In this document: positions 24,298 through 32,245 of the stretch, piece after piece | Layout: the number at the start of each line of letters is the position of its first letter | Position numbering within the stretch: the stretch's first letter is position 1 | NCBI GenBank assembly: GCA_964626565.1 | Contig: CAZVFX010000073.1 | Coordinates: 1 to 35,060, forward strand | Direction of reading: 5' to 3' | DNA: 35,060 nucleotides | DNA from: CAZVFX01 sp964626565 | GTDB lineage: Bacteria; Myxococcota_A; UBA9042; CAIXZC01 | Position numbers and translations under genes: made by a program | The notes under the pieces: generated by a model | What the model saw: only the letters and a program-made list of their open reading frames with translations | Database searches by the model: none | What the model was told of the DNA's origin: nothing

Positions 24298-24942
24298 ATG
24301 CTCAGGACGGTATTGGTAACAGTGTTGTTGAGTACTTTGGCGGGACCGGTTGCGGCGGAGGATTTCTCCGCGGTGGCTGCGGGTTACCGCTTCGGCGGCT
24401 GGCCCGACTTTGTCGTCGGCAGTCAGTTCGCTGATCACCAGCCGGTCTATGGGCAGGGGATGACTTTTGAGTACTCCTTCGGTAAGCGCAAGCGCCACTG
24501 GTCAGCCGGGCTGGTGTTTGCCTCGATACTAACTCCTCCGGGCTATTGGCGGGCGGAAGGGTCCGCGGTGGACGAAGCGGTCTACGTGGAGCTGCCTGTC
24601 GATTTCACCGGCGTGTACGCGTCGCACCGGTGGGTGGTGGATCTGGGGGCCGGGTTCAGCTTCCTGCCCGCGGTTGGTGCAGGCGTGCTCTACATTCTGG
24701 GGGATGCACACACTACAGAGTTGATTCCGGGATGCGAAGGAAGCGTTACTTCGTGTGGGCGTTGGCGCGACGTGTCCCGGGAACCGTTGGAGTTTGCGAC
24801 CAGATTCATGCCGGCCGTGGTGCTCACCGCGTCGTTCGCATATGCTATTACCGATTCCACCGCGCTGATGGTTGATACAGGATTCATCAACCTGCCCTTT
24901 GCAGGCATTTCGATTCAGCAGCGATTGGGGTTTGTGCAGTAA
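24298..24942 (+). CDS. Small outer-membrane beta-barrel-like protein
   Basis: The 214-residue product has a signal peptide (MLRTVLVTVLLSTLAGPVAA, cleavage near residue 20) and a mature part of alternating aromatic/hydrophobic strands and Gly turns: GQGMTFEYSFG, HWSAGLVFASI, HRWVVDLGAGFSFLPA, and a final strand GISIQQRLGFVQ ending in an aromatic-plus-polar residue pair as in many outer-membrane barrels. No functional motif was identified. The ATG at 24298 is chosen because GAGGGG is five bases upstream; a GTG at 24295 and TTG at 24280 are also in frame. It is divergent from the lipoprotein gene at 24173 and its stop is one base from the end of the opposing PilZ gene. Confidence 0.78.
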   Translation: MLRTVLVTVLLSTLAGPVAAEDFSAVAAGYRFGGWPDFVVGSQFADHQPVYGQGMTFEYSFGKRKRHWSAGLVFASILTPPGYWRAEGSAVDEAVYVELPVDFTGVYASHRWVVDLGAGFSFLPAVGAGVLYILGDAHTTELIPGCEGSVTSCGRWRDVSREPLEFATRFMPAVVLTASFAYAITDSTALMVDTGFINLPFAGISIQQRLGFVQ

Positions 24943-24943
24943 T

Positions 24944-25924
24944 CTAGAGGCTCTTCAAGTACTGCTTGAAAATGCCGGGCTGCTCCCCTTCATTTACCGT
25001 GACGATGCGCAGGTCAACACCGTACTGATCGGTGGCTCGGTTGCGGAGCGCCTTGGCTACTTCTCCCACGATAATGATGGGGACTTCGGAATCCCCCATT
25101 TCCAGAGGGAATTGGACCAGCACCCGCTTCTTGACTGCCGGGAGTGGGTCGTCGGACTCGACATATACCCCCTTGGACTCGATGGCGAGGGCGAAAGCGG
25201 GGTACTTGCGGCCTTCGAAGAGTACGCTTACCTTGACGCGGATCTCTTTGCGTCGCCGCATGATCTTCAAGCGTTGCTCCATCTCTTTGGCTGCCTGGAG
25301 GGGGTCTTCCCGGGAGTCTTCCCGTCCCTTGAATTGCTCGTCCTCGCTCATGACCACCCGCTTTTGGCGGGGGGCTTCACTCTGGATGACTGCGACACCC
25401 ATATTGTCCACCCGGTCGAGCGCGTCGCCACGCACCTTGATGCCGAACATGGAGACGACCCGGTCGTCCTTCTCGGTTGCCAGTCGTTTTTCGATGGCCA
25501 CCTTCTTCGTGGCGAAATCGTAGGATACCGGAAGCTCTTCGGCCACCGTCGGCAGGTCCACCAGCTTTTCGTCGCTTATCTCAACGGAGACGGTGTGGGC
25601 CAGAAAGGAACGGAGTCGACTGACCCCTTCGTGGCAGATCGCTTTCATCCACTTGACGCCCACGCCGATGTTTGGGCTGAGGCTGAAATAGAGAACCTTG
25701 GCAACGATATGGGGATGGCCCGTGCCCACCTGACCGGGAACCGCCGGTTCCACCACCACCATGGTCCCGGGCTTGATGACTCTTTCGACCATCAGAAATG
25801 CGCCGCCCGGTCCCTGATTGAGCGCCTTGACCACATGGCGTTGGCCAGCGGCGAATACTTTGAATTTCTCCCCACGTTCAAAGCGGGGTTGCTTCCTTCT
25901 GTCTCCACCGAATCTGTCTTCCAT
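24944..25924 (-). CDS. Protein with two degenerate PilZ-like domains
   Basis: The 326-residue soluble product has no signal peptide. The N-terminal part opens with RRKQPR (9-14), the RxxxR motif of PilZ domains, followed by NQGPGG (36-41) at the D/NxSxxG position with Ser replaced by Gly. A second domain near 223-326 opens with RRRKEIRV and has AIESKG (247-252) at the same position, lacking the Asp/Asn. PilZ domains bind cyclic di-GMP; these substitutions may weaken or abolish binding, so it may act as a PilZ-like adaptor, as known for some motility and adhesion proteins. The middle (about 100-215) is charged and helical. GGAGAG lies eight bases before the ATG. An opposite-strand frame of similar length is a shadow. 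Confidence 0.82.
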   Translation of the reverse strand: MEDRFGGDRRKQPRFERGEKFKVFAAGQRHVVKALNQGPGGAFLMVERVIKPGTMVVVEPAVPGQVGTGHPHIVAKVLYFSLSPNIGVGVKWMKAICHEGVSRLRSFLAHTVSVEISDEKLVDLPTVAEELPVSYDFATKKVAIEKRLATEKDDRVVSMFGIKVRGDALDRVDNMGVAVIQSEAPRQKRVVMSEDEQFKGREDSREDPLQAAKEMEQRLKIMRRRKEIRVKVSVLFEGRKYPAFALAIESKGVYVESDDPLPAVKKRVLVQFPLEMGDSEVPIIIVGEVAKALRNRATDQYGVDLRIVTVNEGEQPGIFKQYLKSL

Positions 25925-25946
25925 GATAGCGACTCTCCGTAACTCT

Positions 25947-25975
25947 AATATAGGTTCTCATTACCTAAAGGTAAA
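25947..25975 (-). promoter_or_regulatory. Candidate sigma70-type promoter for the PilZ gene
   Basis: On the minus strand TTTACC (25970-25975) and TATATT (25947-25952) are exactly 17 bases apart; the -10 matches five of six positions. It is unusually AT-rich for this DNA. A start near 25940 would give a leader of about 16 bases. Confidence 0.5.
25961..25974. promoter_or_regulatory. Operator-like dyad over the PilZ -35 region
   Basis: TTACCT-AA-AGGTAA is a perfect 6+2+6 inverted repeat overlapping the predicted -35 hexamer. It would suit a dimeric repressor; no such regulator is adjacent. Confidence 0.35.
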
Positions 25976-26023
25976 GGGCAAACCTAACAAAGCAACGGAG
26001 ATCAGGATGATTTGGATTGGCGT

Positions 26024-29000
26024 CTACTGTTGGCAGAGGGTCTTCACTTTGAAGTCATCGACGAAGATGCCGATGCCGTCGTTGCCCTTATCGTCGCCCG
26101 AGTTGAACTTGAACTTGAACAGGATAATGCGGCTGTTGGACGGCCACCCGCCCTGGGCATCAAAGATGGAGTCCACGGGAATTGTGTATTTGTGGTAGTC
26201 CCACGCTCCCATTTCCACGTTTTCGCAGCCTAGTTCGTCGCAGGGCGCCGGCGGTTGCGGCAGGTCGCATTGCGAGTCATTGTCGGGTGCGGGGGCCGAT
26301 GAGCAGGGGCTCTGCCACAGCACCAGGTCGTAGTCCTGGGGCGGCAGACTGGCCAAGATCTTCTGGTCGATGTGGAATGACAGGTCGTCAAGGGTGGTCC
26401 ACTTGTCGGTAAGGTCCTGCCAGAGCCAGAAGCTCACTTCAACAGTGTCATGCCCGGTGACGTCGATGTCGGGGCTGATTGCGGTGATATCGGTCAGGGC
26501 AGAATCCGGGATGTCGTAGTTGTTGGCACTGGCGTTACCCATATAGAGGGAGCAGACGCCTACCTCCGGGGTGTAGTTTTCGTAGTTGTGTACTTGCCAC
26601 TTGACGGTGCCGAACGGCGGGTCAGCCTGCCAGCCTTCCATGTCACACGGGCCGTCGAAGTCGAAAGAGGCTCCATCGATGATGTCCTGAGAGCAACAGT
26701 CCTGGTTGTCTTCCATCATGGGGTTTGAGGTAGGCAGGCAGATGCCCTCGAGGCACTCCTCAATGGAGCAATCCTCGGTGCCCGGAGTCGCTTCCGGGCA
26801 TTCAAATGGTGAGATACACTCGTAGTTGCCGTCGCAAACGGTGGAAACGGAGAAGTCGTCAACCCACGCACCCGCGTACTCGTTGCCGAAGGCATCAAGG
26901 GAATCGAACTTGAAGGTGAAGCGTACCGTCTTGCCCACCAGGTCCGGGTCGTTTATCCCTACGCTGACGGTGTTCCAAACCGGGTCGCAGTTGCCCCCGC
27001 TGGTGGTGCAGCCCTTGGTGTCCCAGGCCATGGAGTCCCACATGATTTGCTTGGAGTTCCCCCACTGCGGGTCGTCCGGGTCGGTGGCGGATTCCACCCA
27101 CAGGCTCAGCTTGTCCTTATCGACCTTTTCGGTGAAGAACTGGCAGAGGTCGCAGTGCTCCGTATCGAGTCTCAGGTGAAAGGTCACCGCGGGAATGCCG
27201 TAGGCCGGCAGGTTTATGGCCGGAGAAACGATCTCTCCCGTCGCGCTCTCGTTGCCGTTGTCGTAGTTGCCTTCGAGTTTGTTTCCGAAGTAGAGGCAGT
27301 CGCCGGCAAAGCACTGGTCGCCGCTGAAGTCGTTGTTCCAGGTCACGGGGCACAGGTTGCAGTCCGACGGGCAATTCTGGCAGGTTTCGTCGCCGCTGCA
27401 CTGGCCGTTGCCGCAATTACCCAGTGCGTCGTCGTCGGGCACATTCCAGTCGGCAAAATCTGCCACGTACAAGGATTCGTATGCTGTGCAGCAATCCGGG
27501 TCGGCGTCGTTGGGCTCGTGGATGCACTTCTGGTTCACGAAGTCGCATTCATCCGCGGTGCAGACATCGTCGTCGTTGCATTCGGGGTTGCTGTTGGCGG
27601 TGCAGCAGTCCGGGATTCCGGTGAAGATGCACTCACCGGCCACGCACGATGCGGTCTGGCAGTCCGGCGTTTCTTCCGCACAGTCGGACGCGTCATCGCA
27701 CACCGGGTTGCACACCGACTCAACGACTATTTCGTCCACCCAGGCACCGCCGTTTGTGTTGTTGGCCGGCACGACGTCGCCGGTTGAGAACCTGAACTGC
27801 AGGCTCACTTTCTGGCCGGCAAACGGAGTAAGGTCAGCGGAAACGGGAATGTGCTCACCCTTGGTGGTGCCTTTTACCACGTCCGACGACCAGACCTCGG
27901 TCACCAGGCCGTTTGAATCTACAACCTCGGCGTAGAGGGTGTCGATGCCCAAAGACACGTAGGCTTCTTCAGGAGTGTCATCCCATTCCGTGGACAGGGA
28001 GAGGCAGAAGGTCAATTTTACGAACTCGTTGTCTGCGACGCCGCCAAGGTCGATCTTGTCCTTGGCGGTGATGGTGCCGTGGCAGTACGGCGTGTCACAC
28101 TGGTAGTTGTTCTCCGCCGGGTTGCCGAAGTAGAAGCCCCAGGTGTCGGCGTCACCGCCTTCATCCGGGCATCCTGCACCATCGAGGAGATGCCAGCCGA
28201 CGTTATTGCCGAGGATCATTGAGATGGTCCAGTCGTTACTTTCGTCGGAACCGCCCTCGAAGCCTTCGCTCCAGTATTCGTCGAGGTTGGCCACTACGCA
28301 ACAGGCCGGGTCAGGCAGCCACTGACAGAAGTCGACACCTTCCGCGATTTCGGGCATTTCCACGCAGGACGGCGGATAGCATTCAGTGTCGGCCGGGTGG
28401 GGGCCTTCGCCAATGCAGACGGCCTGGCCATCGCACGGCAAGCAGTAGTCAAAAAGCTCTTCTGACACGCAGAAGCCGTCGTCATTATCGCCACCGAGGT
28501 TCGAGAACTTGAGGCAGGTGTCGGTGGTGCATATTTCGCTGTCGTCGCACTGGGAGTCGGCGGCGCAGGTCTGTTCGTAAGTGGCGACCTTTATGTCGTC
28601 GAGGTAGATACCGGCGAAGTCATTGTTGGTGCCGTCGGAAGTGTCGAACTCCCAGACGATGTCCGGGGCTTGCCCGGCCCACTGGCTCAGATCCACCGCA
28701 ACCGAGATGCACTCGCCGTCGGTGGTGCCGTTCATGCCCTCGGTATTGAAGATCTCCGTCTTTTCTCCATCGGCGGCAACCACGTACAGGCGCAAAATGT
28801 CGAACTTGATAGGTGAGCCGGGCACATCCGGCTCGGTTTCCAGCCAGAGTTTGAAAGTCAACGTAATGAGTGAGTTCTCCGGCAGAACGACTTCCTTGAG
28901 CCACAACGCCATTTCTATCTGGCCGGGGGCCACTTCAGGCACGCAGTTCTTGAAGATCTCGTGGCATTCGGGGTTGGGGCCCGGGCAGTCTTCATCTTCG

Positions 29001-29794
29001 GTTTCGGGAGTGCAGGCCAGTGAAGTTACGGCGTTGCAGTCGGTATCGAAGGAGCCGTTGTAGTAGGTCAGACATTCCGGGTCGCCAATGTAGAGGGCGG
29101 GGCTGCCGCCGCAGGGGCTATCGACGATGTTCCAGCCTACCGCGTCCTCGTCGCTGTCCATTCCCTCAAGGTCGTCTATGGGCGGCATGAGGCCGTTGTC
29201 GAAGTCAAAGTTGGCGATGACGAGGTTTCCGCCACACTCGGGGGGAAGCGGGTCGAGGGGCGGGTACTTGCACACGTTGTCATCGCACAAGGTGTCGGTG
29301 CACTCGCTGCCTCCCTCGCAGTCCGCCTTGGCGACGCAGCAGTTGGCGATGCTGTCAAGGATGCACTGGTTCTTGCCGCACTCTTCCGACCAGTCGCAAA
29401 TGGCAGGGTGGCACACGTCTTCGCCTTCGAGCAAACCTTCGCATTCTTCGTTCGCGGTGCAATCAACGTCGCATTGAACCACAGTGTCCGGCACGTCGTC
29501 GGGAACGTCGTCTTCCTCGATTTCATCGGGCTGCGAGATTTCGTCGGGTTCGTCGATTTCATCGGGCAGAACCTCACCGTCGATCTCGTCCGGAGGAAGA
29601 ATGACGTCCTTCCCGCCGTCAGTCTCGGGAGTCGCCTCTTTCACATCCTGAGGTGCTACCTCAGTGACCTCAGTATCGGCGGCGATTTCCTTGTCGGGAT
29701 CACCGGGACTGGCAGGGGAACAACCGGCAGAAAGCAGCAGGGCCGCTAACATGAACGTACTCGCCGCGATTGCAAATGTGCGAACAGATTTCAT
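26024..29794 (-). CDS. Large lipoprotein with four jelly-roll-like modules and Cys-rich links
   Basis: The 1256-residue product has a lipoprotein signal ending at Cys25 (LLSAGC), an acidic spacer (about 35-105) made of PDEIDE-like units, and four modules of about 190-215 residues (roughly 190-407, 510-695, 775-987, 1040-1256) joined by Cys-rich segments. Each module has a conserved end with the layout G-x-x-[VL]-D-[DE]-x-x-V, then Cys (GIYLDDIKV, GAWVDEIVV, GAWVDDFSV, GIFVDDFKV) and Trp/Asp-rich strands, as in MAM or carbohydrate-binding-like jelly rolls. The linkers carry CNDDDVCTADEC-type Cys patterns. No catalytic motif. Most likely a surface adhesin or glycan-binding protein; the fold is an inference. 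The ATG at 29794 is chosen because GGGAGG precedes it by six bases and the signal peptide begins there. Confidence 0.88.
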   Translation of the reverse strand: MKSVRTFAIAASTFMLAALLLSAGCSPASPGDPDKEIAADTEVTEVAPQDVKEATPETDGGKDVILPPDEIDGEVLPDEIDEPDEISQPDEIEEDDVPDDVPDTVVQCDVDCTANEECEGLLEGEDVCHPAICDWSEECGKNQCILDSIANCCVAKADCEGGSECTDTLCDDNVCKYPPLDPLPPECGGNLVIANFDFDNGLMPPIDDLEGMDSDEDAVGWNIVDSPCGGSPALYIGDPECLTYYNGSFDTDCNAVTSLACTPETEDEDCPGPNPECHEIFKNCVPEVAPGQIEMALWLKEVVLPENSLITLTFKLWLETEPDVPGSPIKFDILRLYVVAADGEKTEIFNTEGMNGTTDGECISVAVDLSQWAGQAPDIVWEFDTSDGTNNDFAGIYLDDIKVATYEQTCAADSQCDDSEICTTDTCLKFSNLGGDNDDGFCVSEELFDYCLPCDGQAVCIGEGPHPADTECYPPSCVEMPEIAEGVDFCQWLPDPACCVVANLDEYWSEGFEGGSDESNDWTISMILGNNVGWHLLDGAGCPDEGGDADTWGFYFGNPAENNYQCDTPYCHGTITAKDKIDLGGVADNEFVKLTFCLSLSTEWDDTPEEAYVSLGIDTLYAEVVDSNGLVTEVWSSDVVKGTTKGEHIPVSADLTPFAGQKVSLQFRFSTGDVVPANNTNGGAWVDEIVVESVCNPVCDDASDCAEETPDCQTASCVAGECIFTGIPDCCTANSNPECNDDDVCTADECDFVNQKCIHEPNDADPDCCTAYESLYVADFADWNVPDDDALGNCGNGQCSGDETCQNCPSDCNLCPVTWNNDFSGDQCFAGDCLYFGNKLEGNYDNGNESATGEIVSPAINLPAYGIPAVTFHLRLDTEHCDLCQFFTEKVDKDKLSLWVESATDPDDPQWGNSKQIMWDSMAWDTKGCTTSGGNCDPVWNTVSVGINDPDLVGKTVRFTFKFDSLDAFGNEYAGAWVDDFSVSTVCDGNYECISPFECPEATPGTEDCSIEECLEGICLPTSNPMMEDNQDCCSQDIIDGASFDFDGPCDMEGWQADPPFGTVKWQVHNYENYTPEVGVCSLYMGNASANNYDIPDSALTDITAISPDIDVTGHDTVEVSFWLWQDLTDKWTTLDDLSFHIDQKILASLPPQDYDLVLWQSPCSSAPAPDNDSQCDLPQPPAPCDELGCENVEMGAWDYHKYTIPVDSIFDAQGGWPSNSRIILFKFKFNSGDDKGNDGIGIFVDDFKVKTLCQQ

Positions 29795-29846
29795 CGATAT
29801 CCTCCCAGAAAAGTACAGATCTAATCTTGCCCCATCATACAGAGTA

Positions 29847-29875
29847 ACTCTACCAGCACCAAAAAACGAAGTCAA
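29847..29875 (-). promoter_or_regulatory. Candidate promoter for the four-module lipoprotein
   Basis: On the minus strand TTGACT (29870-29875, five of six) and TAGAGT (29847-29852, four of six) are 17 bases apart. The -10 overlaps the inverted repeat AGAGT-T-ACTCT (29841-29851), and a second GTTGAC copy lies 14 bases further upstream (29885-29890), suggesting a regulated site in this 162-base divergent region. Confidence 0.4.
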
Positions 29876-29956
29876 CGCGAGAACGTCAACCATATCTTTA
29901 CTTTACAGGCCTTTTGGGTAAACTCCGTAGAGATTGGTATCAGAGGAGGCCTTAAC

Positions 29957-32218
29957 ATGTTCTCAGGTCGTGGTCGATTGATAGTTCTTGTCGCGACAAT
30001 TTCCGCGCTTGTATTCCCTCCGCTGCACTGGGCTTGTTCCGGCTCCGGTGGGAGCCAGAGTGACGCCACCGTCGGTTTTGGTGACGGCAAGGGAGGCAGC
30101 GACAGCGTGTCTCCTTCCAAAGATACGCCCCCGCCGACCGGCTGCCAGGTTTCTCAGGACTGTCCGGCCGAGATGCCGCTGTGCGACCAGTTCTCCAACA
30201 CGTGCGTTGAGTGCAAGATGAGCTCCGACTGCCACGATTCGGAAAAGCCGATGTGCAATCCGGCGCTCAAGAAGTGCGTCGAGTGCGTAATGAACTCCGA
30301 CTGCAAAAACGAGTTCCTCTACTGCCTGGAAGGGGAATGCTCGGATAAGGCGTGTTTTCCCGGCCACGCGATGTGCGTCGGCAATGCGGTGCACATCTGC
30401 TCCGCCGACGGCATGGATCCCAACGCGGAAGTTATCGAGTGTGCGGGCAACATCTGCCACTCCGGCCAGTGCCTGGAGTGCAAACCCAGTACCAAGGGTT
30501 GCAAGGGAGAATACGTCATCCAGTGCAACGAAGACGGAAGCGACTTTACTGTGGTGGAGACGTGCGTTGCTCCCAACAGTTGTTTCGGGGATAGCTGCAT
30601 GTTCTGCTATCCCGGCGACAAGAAGTGCGATGGGAATATTGCGATGGTGTGCACTCAGGACGGTGCGGCCCAGATGTGGACCGAGGCGCAGAATTGCACC
30701 GCTGCGGGGCTTAGCTGTCAGCAGGGTGCCTGCCTGAGCCCTTGTGCGGGGGACTTCAAGCAGAACACCAACGCCGGCTGCGAGTTCTTCGCCGTGGATC
30801 TTGATAACTATCAGTCGCCCGACAACGATGCGTTCAACGCGCAGTTTGCGGTTATCGTCTCCAATACGTCGGACAAGAAGGAGGAGACTGCCGACGTGAC
30901 GGTCACGAAGCCCGACGGCTCGGTCCTTACTGCGTCGGTGCCCGGCGGCGCATTGTACAAGTTCGAACTTCCTCCCAGTTGGGGCGTCAACGACACCATG
31001 CAGGGTATGTCGGCATTCAAGATTTCGGCCTCCCGTCCCATCACGGTGTACCAGTTCAACCCGCTCTCCAACGTGGTCGAAGTGTTCTCCAACGACGCTT
31101 CAGTGTTGCTGCCCACCCCCGGGTTGGGTACGGAATATTATGTCATGACCTACGGTTTCGGCGGCACCAAGGTGTTCAACGAGCCCACGCCCTCTTCGTT
31201 TTTCACTGTCGTAGGCTCTTCCACCATTCCGACCCAGGTTACTTTCACCGTGTCGGCCAACACCCTCGCCGGAGGCGACATACCTGCACTGACCAAAGGC
31301 CAGAGTCACACGGTGGAGTTGACTCAGGGAGAGGTCCTGAACGTGAACTCCAAGGATCCCGGTGGCGACCTTACCGGCACCCACATTGAGGCCAGCGCGC
31401 CGGTGGTGGTGTTCGGCGGACACGAGTGTCCGTTTACTTCCGACAGGTGCTGCTGCGACCATCTCGAGCAGCAGCTCATTCCCGTTTCGGCCTGGGGCAC
31501 CCACTACCTCATTTCCAAGAGCTGGGAGCGTTGGAAGGAGCAGGACTACATCCGTATTCTGGCGTCGGAGAACGATACCCACGTGACGCTCAATCCTGCG
31601 GTCACCATGGTTGAAACGCTGTCCGCAGGTGGGCACTTCACCTTCCAGACTTCATCGAACCTGGAGATCACTTCGGATAAGCCGATTCTCGTGGCCCAGT
31701 TCCTGCCCTCGAGCCATGAGATCCTCGGGGACCCATATCTGGACCCGTGCTTCAACGATTCCGACTGCCCCCAGACGTATGTTTGCGACTGGTTCTCCGG
31801 CATGTGTGCGGGCAAGAGCTGCACCAACCAGTCCAACTGTCCCTCGGGACATACGTGCGAAATCTACCCTGGAAGGGGCGGCTATTGTGAAGCGATCGGC
31901 GACCCCGCAATGATACTGGCTGTTTCCGAAGAGCAGTTCATGGAATCCTACGTGTTCCTGACTCCCGACGCCTATCTTGAGGACTACTTGAACATCATTG
32001 CGCCGTCGACGGCGCAGGCGGTGGTTCTTGACGGCCAGCAGCTTGATCCCAGTCAGTTCGCCCAGATCGGGGCGAGCGGGTATGCAGTCTATCGCACCCC
32101 GGTCGCCGACGGCGTCCATTCTATCTGGTCCGACAAGAAGATCGGCATCGTGGTCTACGGCTACGACAACGACGTTTCGTACGGCTATCCCGGCGGAATG
32201 GGGTTGGTGGATCTGTAG
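29957..32218 (+). CDS. IgGFc-binding-like Cys-rich surface lipoprotein
   Basis: The hydrophobic leader of this 753-residue product reaches Cys27 (LHWACSGSGG), probably a lipoprotein although His/Trp before Ala-Cys is atypical. A Cys-rich section (about 62-270) has repeated CVECKMSSDC/CVECVMNSDC units, then the IgGFc-binding N-terminal-like region from about 275 with GCEFFAVDLDN, FAVIVSNTSD, VYQFNPLSNV and NDASVLLPTP; further on are HECPFTSDRCCCDHLEQQLIP and a second Cys insert (CFNDSDCPQTYVC). This family takes its name from the human IgG Fc-binding protein; in Myxococcota it is a common secreted protein of unknown ligand, so Fc binding should not be assumed. GGAGG is seven bases before the ATG. 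It is divergent from the four-module lipoprotein. Confidence 0.9.
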   Translation: MFSGRGRLIVLVATISALVFPPLHWACSGSGGSQSDATVGFGDGKGGSDSVSPSKDTPPPTGCQVSQDCPAEMPLCDQFSNTCVECKMSSDCHDSEKPMCNPALKKCVECVMNSDCKNEFLYCLEGECSDKACFPGHAMCVGNAVHICSADGMDPNAEVIECAGNICHSGQCLECKPSTKGCKGEYVIQCNEDGSDFTVVETCVAPNSCFGDSCMFCYPGDKKCDGNIAMVCTQDGAAQMWTEAQNCTAAGLSCQQGACLSPCAGDFKQNTNAGCEFFAVDLDNYQSPDNDAFNAQFAVIVSNTSDKKEETADVTVTKPDGSVLTASVPGGALYKFELPPSWGVNDTMQGMSAFKISASRPITVYQFNPLSNVVEVFSNDASVLLPTPGLGTEYYVMTYGFGGTKVFNEPTPSSFFTVVGSSTIPTQVTFTVSANTLAGGDIPALTKGQSHTVELTQGEVLNVNSKDPGGDLTGTHIEASAPVVVFGGHECPFTSDRCCCDHLEQQLIPVSAWGTHYLISKSWERWKEQDYIRILASENDTHVTLNPAVTMVETLSAGGHFTFQTSSNLEITSDKPILVAQFLPSSHEILGDPYLDPCFNDSDCPQTYVCDWFSGMCAGKSCTNQSNCPSGHTCEIYPGRGGYCEAIGDPAMILAVSEEQFMESYVFLTPDAYLEDYLNIIAPSTAQAVVLDGQQLDPSQFAQIGASGYAVYRTPVADGVHSIWSDKKIGIVVYGYDNDVSYGYPGGMGLVDL

Positions 32219-32234
32219 GAACTTCGGGCCTTCA

Positions 32235-32240
32235 AGAGGT
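32235..32240 (+). promoter_or_regulatory. Shine-Dalgarno supporting the TTG start of the CapA gene
   Basis: AGAGGT lies five bases before the TTG at 32246. There is no in-frame ATG or GTG at the start of the signal peptide, so a TTG start is likely. Confidence 0.5.
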
Positions 32241-32245
32241 TACAA

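Noticed and set aside
24872..25942. Plus-strand open frame of 356 residues opposite the PilZ gene
   Set aside because: It is longer than the PilZ frame but has no start signal, no domain and poor codon pattern; the minus strand shows clear PilZ motifs, a Shine-Dalgarno and a promoter.
27047..27787. Plus-strand open frame of 246 residues with hydrophobic stretches
   Set aside because: Antisense to the Cys-rich modules of the large lipoprotein; hydrophobicity is a by-product of complementing acidic codons.
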